Shown here one piece after another: positions 43,260 through 50,644 of a DNA stretch of 64,000 bases (position 1 is its first letter; each line of letters starts with the position of its first letter). The translations under genes were made by a program, and so were the position numbers. Where the stretch lies: NCBI RefSeq assembly GCF_041821045.1, contig NZ_JBGUAW010000013.1:1-64000 (forward strand), written 5' to 3'. The notes beneath the pieces were generated by a model, which worked only from the letters and a program-made list of their open reading frames with translations, was not told where the DNA came from and made no database searches. Source of the stretch: Thiohalorhabdus sp. Cl-TMA. GTDB taxonomy: Bacteria; Pseudomonadota; Gammaproteobacteria; Thiohalorhabdales; Thiohalorhabdaceae.

Positions 43260-44036
43260 TTACGTCGCGTACCGCGCCGAGCGCCGGCCGGTATGGGGCA
43301 CCACCTCCCGGAAGCGATCCCGGAACAGGAAGCCCTGCGCATAGTCGATGCCCAGGTGGCGGGCCCGCTCCAGATCCGCGACGGTTTCCACCCCTTCCAG
43401 CACCGTGCGCTTACCCGTCTCCCGGGCGAACTCCAGGAGCTTGCGCAGGAGGGTGTCGAATTCCGGCTGGCGCCTGCGCAGCCAGGTACGGTCGAGCTTG
43501 AGGTAGTCCACCCCCACCAGCACCGGGAAGGCGAGCATGGCGTGGTCGGCGCCGATGTCGTCCAGGGCCAGCTCCGCCCCGTGGGTGCGGAGGATCTCCG
43601 CCATGGCCAGGCTGGCCCGGGCGTCGCTGAGCTTGGCGTTCTCGATGATCTCCACCACCAGCCCGGCGCGGCCCACCAGCTGCGCCAGCACGGGATGGCT
43701 CGCATCGGGCTGGCCCGCGGCGAGCAAGGCGTCGGGATCCAGGTTCACGAAGAGCTTGGCGCCCGGCGGCGCATGGGCCACCTGCAGGGCCTTTACCGCT
43801 GTCTCCACCTGGAGCAGGAGCAGGGGATTGTCATGGAGGGCCCGGAAGACCCCGTTGGGCGGGAGGTCGGCACCCTCGCGGCTGCGGAACCGGGCCAGGG
43901 CCTCGAATCCGTGGACTTCGCCGCTGCCGACCGCTACCAGCGGCTGGTACACGACGCCGAAGGAGCGGTGCTCCACCACCTGGAGCAGGGTGGCCGGATC
44001 CAGCTCCGGCGGATCGGTCTCGGCATGCTCTTCCAT
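43260..44036 (-). CDS. EAL domain cyclic-di-GMP phosphodiesterase
   Basis: A single-domain EAL protein of 258 residues. Catalytic elements are kept: GFEALARF (EAL), LFVNLDPDALL (metal Asn), VEIIEN, LALDDIGADHAM (loop 6 aspartates), VDYLKLDRTWL, TVLEGVETVADL (general base/metal Glu) and YAQGFLFRDRF. It should hydrolyse cyclic-di-GMP. The CBS-GGDEF gene follows 14 bp later with its own SD; the pair corresponds to the single-chain EAL-CBS-GGDEF proteins found in other gammaproteobacteria. A perfect Fur box lies 28 bp before the start codon, so expression should rise when iron is scarce. Confidence 0.93.
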   Translation of the reverse strand: MEEHAETDPPELDPATLLQVVEHRSFGVVYQPLVAVGSGEVHGFEALARFRSREGADLPPNGVFRALHDNPLLLLQVETAVKALQVAHAPPGAKLFVNLDPDALLAAGQPDASHPVLAQLVGRAGLVVEIIENAKLSDARASLAMAEILRTHGAELALDDIGADHAMLAFPVLVGVDYLKLDRTWLRRRQPEFDTLLRKLLEFARETGKRTVLEGVETVADLERARHLGIDYAQGFLFRDRFREVVPHTGRRSARYAT

Positions 44037-44063
44037 GGGGGTCTCGCGCTTAATTTTTTGAAA

Positions 44064-44078
44064 TGATAATCATTATCA
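44064..44078. promoter_or_regulatory. Perfect Fur box upstream of the EAL/GGDEF operon
   Basis: TGATAATCATTATCA is identical to the 15-bp palindromic Fur operator. It is flanked by near-symmetric A/T arms (TAATTTT on the left, AAAATTA on the right). It lies 28 bp upstream of the EAL gene. The next gene on the other strand (LysR) begins 258 bp away, so the EAL operon is the main target. Confidence 0.85.
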
Positions 44079-44335
44079 TAAAATTAAGCAAGCCGCCCCC
44101 CCCTCTCCTGACCATATCCCACGTGTCTAGCTGGAGGTGGCCGAAGGTGTCTCAGATGGCAAAAACTTCTGGATAGAGCCTTCCAGTCTGTCTGCGTTTG
44201 GTAGCTCATGTGCTCTTTCCTTCCTGTTGGGTGCGGGCTGGTCCGTCCGGCGAGGGCCATCGACCAGCCGGTAGCGGTTCGCGATGCTATGATTCGGCTG
44301 GTAATATCAATCCAATATCAATTCCGGACTTCGTG

Positions 44336-45262
44336 ATGCAGTGGAAGTATCTATCCCGGGTGCAGCTGGGCGAGCTGGAGGCCGCGGCGGCCGTGGCACG
44401 GACATTGAGCTTCCGGGCCGCGGCGGAGGCGCTCCGCATCGCGCAGCCCTCCGTGTCCCGGAAGGTCGCGCACCTGGAGGACACGCTGGGCTGCCGCCTG
44501 TTCGAGCGCGACCGGGTTTCGGTGCAGCTCACCCCCGCCGGCCGGATGCTGACGGACCGGCTGCCGGAGCTGTTCCAGGCACTCGAGCAATGCCTGAGCG
44601 AATCCGCCGACGCAGGCCACGGCATCACCGGCACGGTGCGCATCGGCTTCTCGGAGGCGGCCATGTCCAGCTTCCTGCCGCCGCTGCTCCGGGCGGTAAA
44701 ACGCGCCTGCACCGGCTGCAGCCTGGAGCTCACCGAGGCCGCCTCCAACGAGGTCGCCGAGGGGGTACGTACCCGGCGCTTCGATGCGGGGTTCGCATTG
44801 GCCCGGCCCCGGGACCCGGAGCTGGACGTGACGCCCCTGCCTTCCGAGCCGGTGGGCGTGGTGCTTCCGGACGACCACCCCCTGGCGGAGAGAAGCGTTC
44901 TCGGACTGGCCGACCTCCGCGATGAGGCGTTCATCCTGTTCCCACGCCCCGTGAACCCGCATCTGTATGACCGCATGATCGTGTGCTGCGCCGAATTCGG
45001 CTTCAGCCCCAGGGTGGCCCTGGAGGTCACGCCGCGCAGCAAGGCCATCGCCATGGCCGCCGCCGGCGAGGGCATCGCCACCATTCCCGAGCGCCTCCGC
45101 CACCAGTGCCTGCCCGGAACGGTCTACCGGCGCCTGGCCCCGCCGGCGCCGGAGATCGAGTTCAGCATGCTGGTGCGCACCGAGACCCGGGCCGAATGGC
45201 TGGAGGTGATGCACCGGCATGTGGCGGCCCTGTGGGCGGATTCGGCGGATGGGGCGCAATAA
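44336..45262 (+). CDS. LysR family transcriptional regulator
   Basis: A LysR regulator of 308 residues. The helix-turn-helix is at residues about 10-65 (LGELEAAAAVARTLSFRAAA, then SVSRKVAHLEDTLGCRLFER). The substrate-binding domain starts at GTVRIGFSEAAMSSFLPPLL, with the second half containing PRVALEVTPRSKAIAMAAAG and GEGIATIPERL. The ATG at 44336 begins the conserved N-terminus; upstream sequence to 44198 is open but unlike a LysR protein. AATATCAAT is repeated 12 bp apart at 44301-44321, within 40 bp of the start. This is a candidate self-binding site. Neither neighbour is an obvious metabolic target, so the effector is unknown. Confidence 0.93.
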   Translation: MQWKYLSRVQLGELEAAAAVARTLSFRAAAEALRIAQPSVSRKVAHLEDTLGCRLFERDRVSVQLTPAGRMLTDRLPELFQALEQCLSESADAGHGITGTVRIGFSEAAMSSFLPPLLRAVKRACTGCSLELTEAASNEVAEGVRTRRFDAGFALARPRDPELDVTPLPSEPVGVVLPDDHPLAERSVLGLADLRDEAFILFPRPVNPHLYDRMIVCCAEFGFSPRVALEVTPRSKAIAMAAAGEGIATIPERLRHQCLPGTVYRRLAPPAPEIEFSMLVRTETRAEWLEVMHRHVAALWADSADGAQ

Positions 45263-45469
45263 AGCCCGGGCCATCGCGCTGATGGTGGGTAAGGGGGATG
45301 ACTACGCAATAACCCATAGCTTTTTGGGGATTGGTCAACTTCTCCGATACCCGCCGGTAGCAGCCCGAACCAGCTTCATCGAAGCGCAAGGGTCGGCCCC
45401 GGAACCCTGTTGACCTGATAGGATCAGAACCTCTTGGATTCGGGGAGCTACCGGAGAAAGAAGGAAATC

Positions 45470-46030
45470 ATGCGCGGTTACGAAACGCGGGAATGGTGGC
45501 CCTTTCCGGCACTGGATATTTGGGGGGCGATTCTGTGCGGCCTGCTGGTGCTCGGCGGCTATGCCCTCCAGTGGCTCGCCGGCATGGAGCCCTGCCCCTT
45601 CTGCCTGCTGGAGCGCTACCTGCTGATGGGTCTGGGCGCGGCCTTCGTCGTTTCCCTCTGGCTGCGTCCGCGAGGCTGGACCCACTGGGTGGCGGGTGGC
45701 CTCCTGCTGCTTCCGGCGGGTGCCGGACTGGCCGCCACCATCCACCACCTGCGCGTCCAAAGCGGCGCGGCCCCTTCCGCCTGCGGCGAGCCGGCCGCCG
45801 GCCCGCTTTCCAACCAGGGCCTGCCCATGGCCTCGGGCACCGAGCCCACCGGGCCTTCCGGCTGGCAAGCCTGGCTGCCGGAGGCCACGGCCTCGTGCGC
45901 CGATCCGGACCTGTTCCTCGGGATCAATCTGGTGCTCTGGGCCTTGGCCGCTTTCGCGGCCTTGGGGGGCGTGGGGGTGCTCGCCCACTTCGTCATGGGC
46001 ATCCGGTCTGTGGGCAGCAATCGCCTCTGA
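45470..46030 (+). CDS. DsbB-like disulfide bond formation protein
   Basis: Inner-membrane protein of 186 residues with four helices in the DsbB pattern. The quinone-linked redox pair lies in the first periplasmic loop: GMEPCPFCLLERYLLMGLG (CPFC; DsbB has CxxC here). The second cysteine pair is in the long loop between helices 3 and 4 (SACGEP and TASCADPD), about 43 residues apart. It should pass electrons from a periplasmic thiol oxidase to quinones. AAGGAAATC precedes the ATG at 45470. It stands 236 bp upstream of a double-thioredoxin protein that is the obvious partner. Confidence 0.88.
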   Translation: MRGYETREWWPFPALDIWGAILCGLLVLGGYALQWLAGMEPCPFCLLERYLLMGLGAAFVVSLWLRPRGWTHWVAGGLLLLPAGAGLAATIHHLRVQSGAAPSACGEPAAGPLSNQGLPMASGTEPTGPSGWQAWLPEATASCADPDLFLGINLVLWALAAFAALGGVGVLAHFVMGIRSVGSNRL

Positions 46031-46139
46031 GCCCGGCGCCCGCCATTGCGGGAGCGGCTCCGGCCGCGACGGGATCGACTCGGCGCAGGGAACGGGGACT
46101 CTAACGGCCAGCTGTCCACTTCCGGGGCCCAGGGACCCC

Positions 46140-46165
46140 GTGCCCCAAACCACGGGTTGGGGCAC
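46140..46165. terminator. Inverted repeat after the DsbB-like gene
   Basis: GTGCCCCAA (46140-46148) is the exact complement of TTGGGGCAC (46157-46165), with an 8-nt loop. An A-rich stretch rather than a T run follows, so it is a weak terminator candidate for the plus strand. Confidence 0.3.
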
Positions 46166-46266
46166 CATGAGAAAAAAATATTTTCCCGGTGCGGCCCAAC
46201 GTTTTACCTTCATAAGGCGGATGCACGTCTTCACCCGCTCAGGCAGACCTGCCCAAGGAGGCCCAA

Positions 46267-47298
46267 ATGTCCGGACTGCGGTGGCTGATCTCCGTATTAC
46301 TGCTCGCCCTGTCGGCCGCACCGCTGGCGGCCGCGGAGTCGGAGCACGGGAAGATGGAGGGCGTGGGCGACTTCGAGATCCCCGAATGGTTCAAGGTGTC
46401 CTTCCTGAACCTCCCCGAGGACGTGAAGGAGGCGGGCCAGGCGGACAAGAATCTGCTCCTGGTCTGGTACCAGGACGGGTGCCCCTACTGCGAGCGCCTG
46501 ATCAATACCAACTTCAGCCAGAAGGGGATCGTGGAGTACACCCAGGAGCACTTCGACGTCATCGCCCTCAACCTGTGGGGCAGCCGCACGGTCACCGGGC
46601 TCGACGGCGGCTCGCTGTCCGAAAAGGCCCTGGGCAAGCGCATGGGCGTGCAGTTCACGCCGACCCTGCAGTTCCTGGACAAGCAGGGCGAGGTGGTCCT
46701 GCGCCTGAACGGCTATTACCCCCCGGAGAAATTCCGCACGGCTTTGCAATACGTGGGGGAGGACGCCTTCAGGAATCAGGCGTTCAGCGCCTTCATGAAG
46801 GCCAACACCCCGGAGGGCGGCAAACCGGGCAAGCTGCTTGCCGAGCCTTTCTTCGCGGACAGCCCCCACGACCTCTCCGAGAAGAAAGGCCCCGTGGCGG
46901 TGTTCTTCGAGCAGCGCCAGTGCCCCGACTGCGTGCGGCTGCATGAGGGCATCCTGGACGACCCCCGCATGCGCGAGCTGCTCGAGCCCTTCCACGTGGT
47001 CCAGGTCGACCGCTGGAGCGAGGACAAGCTGGTCACCCCCGGCGGCAAGCGCCTCAGCGCCCGCCAATGGGGCGACGAGCTGGGCCTGGACTACGTGCCC
47101 GCCATGGTGCTGTTCGACCGGGGCGAGGAGGTGATCCGCATGGAATCCCTGTTCAAGGGCTTCCACGTGCGCTCCATGGTGGACTACGTGGCCTCCGGCG
47201 CCTACCGGGACCAGCCGCGCTTCCAGCGCTACATCCAGGCGCGCAGCGAGCGGCTCATGGAAGAGGGGCAAACTGTGGATCTGTGGGAGAAGAACTGA
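46267..47298 (+). CDS. Periplasmic protein with two thioredoxin-like domains (SoxW-like)
   Basis: A 343-residue secreted protein. The signal peptide WLISVLLLALSAAPLAAAES is followed by two thioredoxin-fold domains. The first (about residues 30-175) has LLLVWYQDGCPYCERLINTN and MGVQFTPTLQFLDKQGEVVL with the cis-Pro. The second (about 200-320) has VAVFFEQRQCPDCVRLHEGI and LDYVPAMVLFDRGEEVIRME. Both CxxC pairs are intact (CPYC and CPDC). Single-domain relatives (SoxW, thioredoxin_2) keep Sox or cytochrome c maturation thiols reduced. With a DsbB-like protein upstream it may instead be an oxidase. Two active sites in one chain are unusual. Confidence 0.88.
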   Translation: MSGLRWLISVLLLALSAAPLAAAESEHGKMEGVGDFEIPEWFKVSFLNLPEDVKEAGQADKNLLLVWYQDGCPYCERLINTNFSQKGIVEYTQEHFDVIALNLWGSRTVTGLDGGSLSEKALGKRMGVQFTPTLQFLDKQGEVVLRLNGYYPPEKFRTALQYVGEDAFRNQAFSAFMKANTPEGGKPGKLLAEPFFADSPHDLSEKKGPVAVFFEQRQCPDCVRLHEGILDDPRMRELLEPFHVVQVDRWSEDKLVTPGGKRLSARQWGDELGLDYVPAMVLFDRGEEVIRMESLFKGFHVRSMVDYVASGAYRDQPRFQRYIQARSERLMEEGQTVDLWEKN

Positions 47299-47796
47299 AA
47301 AGGCGCCCCCGCATCCCGGGGCGGCGCCCGGCTTGACCGGCCGCCGCCCCGCCCTGCCGCTTTCCCTTTGCCCGAAGCATTTCCCGCGACCGGATCCGCG
47401 TTCCGCCACGGGCTCCGAAGGATCCGGGCACTACCAACTCGGCTAACCCGGCCGACGTATATATTGGCTCGGGTTACCCCGCAGCCAACTGGGCACCCGC
47501 CCAAGGCCTACAGTGGCCGGGGCCCCTCCTATATACCTCGTTGCCTAACGCCGGCCCGTGGGACTGGCCTCTGGCCGCGACGCCTTTTCCAGGGAGGACC
47601 GGTCCGTCCAGAAAGCCGTCTCCGGCTCCCCGCTAAGCGTGTCGCGACCAGAGATCGCTCCCACCACTATCCCCAGGTTTTCTGACCCCCTGATAACGGC
47701 CATAGGCGACCCATTCATTACCAGCGCAGCGGAACCTATTGCCATTTCGTACGTCAAATCGTACGATTCTTTCAGCTACATGCACAGGAGCCTTCG
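47299..47796. other. Long non-coding interval with GC-rich hairpin
   Basis: About 500 bp without a convincing gene. At 47302-47328 an imperfect GC hairpin (GGCGCC arms) just after the thioredoxin gene may stop transcription, although no T tract follows. The last 60 bp are more AT-rich and contain GTACGTCAAATCGTACGA, a palindromic patch 47748-47765, close to the yefM start and possibly its operator. Confidence 0.4.
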
Positions 47797-48039
47797 ATGC
47801 CCACCCTGACGGCCAGTGAAGCCCGCTCCCAGCTTTACCGCCTGATCGACCAAGTCGCCGAATCCCATGAACCGACATTGATCAGCGGCAAGCGGAATAA
47901 TGCCGTGATCCTGTCCGAAGATGACTGGCGTACCATTCAGGAGACGCTGCACCTGCTCGCCATACCGGGGATGCGGGAATCGATTCACGAGGGTATGGAA
48001 ACGCCGATCGAGGAATGTGATCAGGGTCCCGGGTGGTGA
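47797..48039 (+). CDS. yefM: YefM-type antitoxin
   Basis: An 80-residue antitoxin of the Phd/YefM family: MPTLTASEARSQLYRLIDQV, then ISGKRNNAVILSEDDWRTIQ, then a helix IPGMRESIHEGMETPIEECD that wraps the toxin. The pattern matches E. coli YefM closely. Start ATG follows CAGGAG. It overlaps the YoeB gene by 7 bp, ensuring antitoxin-first translation. A short palindromic patch (GTACG...CGTAC near 47748) lies upstream and could be the autoregulatory operator. Confidence 0.95.
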   Translation: MPTLTASEARSQLYRLIDQVAESHEPTLISGKRNNAVILSEDDWRTIQETLHLLAIPGMRESIHEGMETPIEECDQGPGW

Positions 48040-48299
48040 CTTGGCGCCTCGTTTACACCAAACAGGCGCAAAAAGATGCCAAGAAGCTCGCGAGCACCAA
48101 CCTGAAGCCCAAGGCCCAGGAACTACTGGATCTCCTGGCTGATGACCCCTGGACCTCCCCGCCCCCTTACGAAAAGCTCGTTGGGGACCTGGAAGGTGCC
48201 TCTTCCCGCCGAATCAATATCCAGCATCAGCTCGTCTACCAGACCCTCGAGGAGGAGAAGACGGTAAAGATCCTGCGGATGTGGACCCACTACGAATAG
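48033..48299 (+). CDS. yoeB: YoeB-type mRNA interferase toxin
   Basis: An 88-residue toxin of the Txe/YoeB family that cleaves mRNA in the ribosomal A site. Visible family features are WRLVYTKQAQKDAKKLASTN, DPWTSPPPYEKLVGDLEGAS, SRRINIQHQLVYQ, and the catalytic C-terminus RMWTHYE with the His-Tyr pair. The GTG start at 48033 overlaps yefM by 7 bp (a second GTG follows immediately). The gene appears intact and full length, so the pair is probably functional. Confidence 0.95.
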   Translation: MVTWRLVYTKQAQKDAKKLASTNLKPKAQELLDLLADDPWTSPPPYEKLVGDLEGASSRRINIQHQLVYQTLEEEKTVKILRMWTHYE

Positions 48300-48639
48300 C
48301 GGGCGCTATCCCCGCTCCCTGTCTTGGCCTCGGAAAATCCAGCTGCCGAACCGGATACCCTGGTTGGCCGGGAATCCGGCTCGGGATGCACAGCAGACGG
48401 CCGGGCCTGCGCCAAACGCCCTCAGCGGCCGGGGGCCTCCCATGGACCTCGATACCCAAGGCCGCCCCGTGGGGGTGGCCTCCGGCCACAATGCCCTGCT
48501 CCACGATCCCGAAGTGTGCCTGCAGGTTCTGGTAGAGGGTCCCTAAAGCCTCGAACTGGGTTCCGGGACCTGACACGTAGTGGATGCCCACGCAACCCGG
48601 AGCGTAGTGGTAAGGCCTCATTCTACCCACCAGGCAAGG
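48300..48639. other. Degenerate DNA between YoeB and transposase fragment
   Basis: No intact gene. A minus-strand frame shows a short protein-like stretch (GTQFEALGTLYQNLQAHFG, GIVEQGIVAGGHPHG), vaguely like a GyrI/effector-binding domain, but the frame breaks and identity is very uncertain. Likely relic sequence associated with mobile-element activity. Confidence 0.3.
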
Positions 48640-48960
48640 CCGCCCCCAACCAACCGGCATGGCGTGCCGCCAGCGGCGCCGCTGCAAGGCCACCACGGAT
48701 AGCAACCATGGGCGGGGCCGGTGGCGCCCGATTTTCTGTAACGCCAGTTCCAGGGTCGCGAGCCTAATCGGGTCTGGGTGGCGAATATCACCACCCTCTG
48801 GAACCGCGAAGGATGGCTGTATTTGGTCGCCGTCCTGGATTTGGCGCTGGGCCGGCGTCGGTCGGAAGTTGGCCTCATCCACCACTCGGGCCGGGGCGGC
48901 CAGTCCGTGAGGCGAGAGAAGACCTTGGGAGGTCCGCCACTTCATGGAGCTGGCGTGCAA
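48640..48960 (+). pseudogene. IS3-family transposase (OrfB) fragment
   Basis: Pieces of a DDE transposase in successive frames. CRQRRRCKATTDSNHG (from about 48661) corresponds to the family's RRRxKxTTDSNH. After a frameshift, WVANITTLWNREGWLYLVAV and LDLALGRRR match the WVTDITYIxTREGWLYLAVVLDLFSRR block, although the catalytic Asp (DIT) reads Asn here. A deletion then joins it to GLIHHSGRGGQ, which matches LIHHSDRGSQ with the second catalytic Asp changed to Gly. Nothing recognisable of the C-terminal DDE part follows. Terminal inverted repeats were not identified. A dead insertion-sequence remnant that abuts a truncated exonuclease gene. Confidence 0.75.
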
Positions 48961-49031
48961 CAGCGAAATTCCCAACACCGCGCTAAACCAGCAGACCCTG
49001 CAGGAGTGGGCATTGGCTGCTGTCTCTTAAG

Positions 49032-49121
49032 TCAGCGTCCGCTGCGCCTTGACCAGAACACATCGAAGGGCCAGAAGGCCGGCTTCAGGCCGGTGGCTTC
49101 CAAGTCCAGGAATACGGGCAT
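49032..49121 (-). pseudogene. Truncated 5' end of a DEDD exonuclease gene
   Basis: From an ATG at 49121 the minus strand encodes MPVFLDLEATGLKPAFWPFD, then a short unrelated tail to a stop at 49032. The opening matches the intact exonuclease nearby (MPIFLDFEASSLGPESYPLE), including the first catalytic Asp-Glu pair (DLE), but the remainder is missing where the transposase remnant begins. It lies 31 bp downstream of a DUF2384 antitoxin gene on the same strand. Confidence 0.75.
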
Positions 49122-49152
49122 GATGCACGCCCGCCTTGCGCGGGCAATCTGC

Positions 49153-49515
49153 TCACCTGCGCCGGTGCCCATCCAGATAGTCCGCCACGCGGGCCAGGCC
49201 GGCCGGGTCGCGCATGAGCTCCAGGGGAACGCCGTACAGGGCGTGGTTGTAATTGCGGAGCCATTGGTTCCTGACCACTGCATCACCGGCCGCAATGATG
49301 TCCAGGAAAAGAAAGGCCCGCACGAAATGGCGGGCTCGCCCGCCGAGGGGGCTCTCCGGGTCGATCTCCGTGGCCCCCGTCCGGTAGTCCTCGATGACTT
49401 CCGGGCCGGTTCCGAGGAACCCGCCCAGAGCCGCGTCGTCGATCCCGAAATATTCGGCCGATTTGAGAACCGCCTCGGTGATCACGGGTGACAGCCTGTT
49501 GGCACCTTCTTCCAA
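49153..49515 (-). CDS. Xre/MbcA/ParS (DUF2384) family antitoxin
   Basis: A 120-residue protein with the two-part Xre-type antitoxin layout. The N-terminal helix-turn-helix (ITEAVLKSAEYFGIDDAALG, GFLGTGPEVIEDYRTG) is followed by a helical linker. The C-terminal MbcA/ParS/Xre toxin-binding domain is NQWLRNYNHALYGVPLELMR, then DPAGLARVADYLDG. Such antitoxins usually neutralise RES-domain toxins that degrade NAD, but no RES gene is adjacent. Here the next gene on the strand is a truncated exonuclease. A TTG at 49515 with AAGGGA nearby is the apparent start. A second copy of the C-terminus (about 65 percent identical by eye) occurs at 63869-64000. Confidence 0.85.
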   Translation of the reverse strand: MEEGANRLSPVITEAVLKSAEYFGIDDAALGGFLGTGPEVIEDYRTGATEIDPESPLGGRARHFVRAFLFLDIIAAGDAVVRNQWLRNYNHALYGVPLELMRDPAGLARVADYLDGHRRR

Positions 49516-49662
49516 ACCCGTCCCTTGAGTTTATGGGGCCTCTATCGTCGGATGAAGGCTGCTTGGCTTTCCGGGGAGCCCCGCAGCGGTGTGACCAGCC
49601 CAGCCATGGCTCTCCCGGGCGGCCGGACACCGGCTTCCGGTTCCCCGGAGCGGGTTCCGGGG

Positions 49663-50181
49663 CTAAGAGGTGACGCCCGCCTCGATGCGACCGAGGAGGT
49701 CAGTCACCTCCCGGGCGCCGGCCTCTCCGAATTCATTCATATAGTCCTCCGGCACCCGGCCCCCGAGCCCCCAAGCCGGACTATGAAGCCACGTTCGCGC
49801 AGCCTCCCCGGAACCGAACACCTCGGCGGCCCTTTCTTCGATATCCATCTCTGTAGCCTCCCCTGCCTTCACTACGCCTTCCAGGCGATGGCTCAAATTC
49901 ATCAGGTGGCGGAAGATGCGGGAATGATCGGCCACGAGCGTATCCAGGTTGTCCGGGACCGCCCGGGGATCCGGATCCCAAGCGGCCGCCTCCCACTGTA
50001 GGAACCCCCACTGTTCGAGCAGCACCCGATCCTCCCCCGGAAGCACCGGGGCTTGCCCGTCCACCCCTCCGGCGGCCAGCGCCAGGAGGGCCGGTCCCCA
50101 GGGCCGTTCCCTCGGGATCGCCGGGAGCCAGCCGTATTGGGCCTGGCACGCCAGTTTCAGGACTCCTTCCGCAAGCTCCAT
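49663..50181 (-). CDS. Helical domain + DUF2384 (ParS-like) protein
   Basis: Predicted 172-residue protein if started at ATG 50181. The C-terminal 55 residues are a ParS/DUF2384 domain: EERAAEVFGSGEAARTWLHS, PAWGLGGRVPEDYMNEFGEA, GAREVTDLLGRIEAGV. The first two thirds are helical with Trp-rich segments (LLEQWGFLQWEAAAWDPDPR, DHSRIFRHLMNLSHRLEG), family unknown, possibly HEPN-like. Protein-like sequence continues upstream in frame to about 50300, overlapping the nucleotidyltransferase frame without a start codon. Either the two were one gene split by a frameshift, or a start was lost. An internal ATG at 49848 has a strong SD (GGGGAGG, 8 nt) and would yield a free 61-residue ParS domain. Confidence 0.7.
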   Translation of the reverse strand: MELAEGVLKLACQAQYGWLPAIPRERPWGPALLALAAGGVDGQAPVLPGEDRVLLEQWGFLQWEAAAWDPDPRAVPDNLDTLVADHSRIFRHLMNLSHRLEGVVKAGEATEMDIEERAAEVFGSGEAARTWLHSPAWGLGGRVPEDYMNEFGEAGAREVTDLLGRIEAGVTS

Positions 50182-50213
50182 GCCCTCGGCCAAGCATTCG
50201 GAGACCTGAGGGT

Positions 50214-50642
50214 TCAGAAATGGCCCCCCTTCGTTGTCAACCGCGCTGGCGAAAGCCTTCCGGGCGAGCCGCCATTGACGGCGGATGGCGCCCCGTTTAC
50301 GCCGAAGGGTGCCTCCGGATCGAAGGGGCGCGGGACCCCCTCCAGAGGATAGGGATGGAACGGGATGCCCGTTGCGATCCGCTCGGCATCGACCCATTCC
50401 AGGATGTCCCCGTAGGTGCGGGAGGGCAACCGAGCCACCTCGACGGCCAAGTCCACATCCGAGCGCTCGTGAAATCCGTAGGGGGCATATGCCGGCCGGA
50501 GCACGGACCCATTGATGTGGATTCGATGCCCTTGGTCCGCGGCCTCCGCCACCAAGGCCCGGGCGGCGCCGAGCCACGCCCGGCGGCGGTCCTCCAGGAA
50601 TCCGAGATCCGGTTTCGGGATTCCCGCGCCTTCGGAAACCAT
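50214..50642 (-). CDS. Nucleotidyltransferase-fold protein (MNT-like)
   Basis: A 142-residue protein with a DNA polymerase beta-type nucleotidyltransferase core: RIHINGSVLRPAYAPYGFHE RSDVDLAVE shows the GS...DxD pattern (metal-binding DVD), followed by SRTYGDILEWVDAERIATGI. In MNT toxin-antitoxin systems this fold AMPylates a HEPN toxin. The C-terminal 30 residues (after about PFDPEAPFGV) look non-coding, and the adjacent frame has better coding character, which suggests a frameshift joining it to the next gene. It starts 2 bp after the exonuclease stop, so the genes are co-translated. Confidence 0.75.
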   Translation of the reverse strand: MVSEGAGIPKPDLGFLEDRRRAWLGAARALVAEAADQGHRIHINGSVLRPAYAPYGFHERSDVDLAVEVARLPSRTYGDILEWVDAERIATGIPFHPYPLEGVPRPFDPEAPFGVNGAPSAVNGGSPGRLSPARLTTKGGHF

Positions 50643-50644
50643 CC

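Noticed and set aside
48300-48600. GyrI/effector-binding-like gene on the minus strand
   Set aside because: Only a short, broken match; reported as degenerate DNA rather than a gene.
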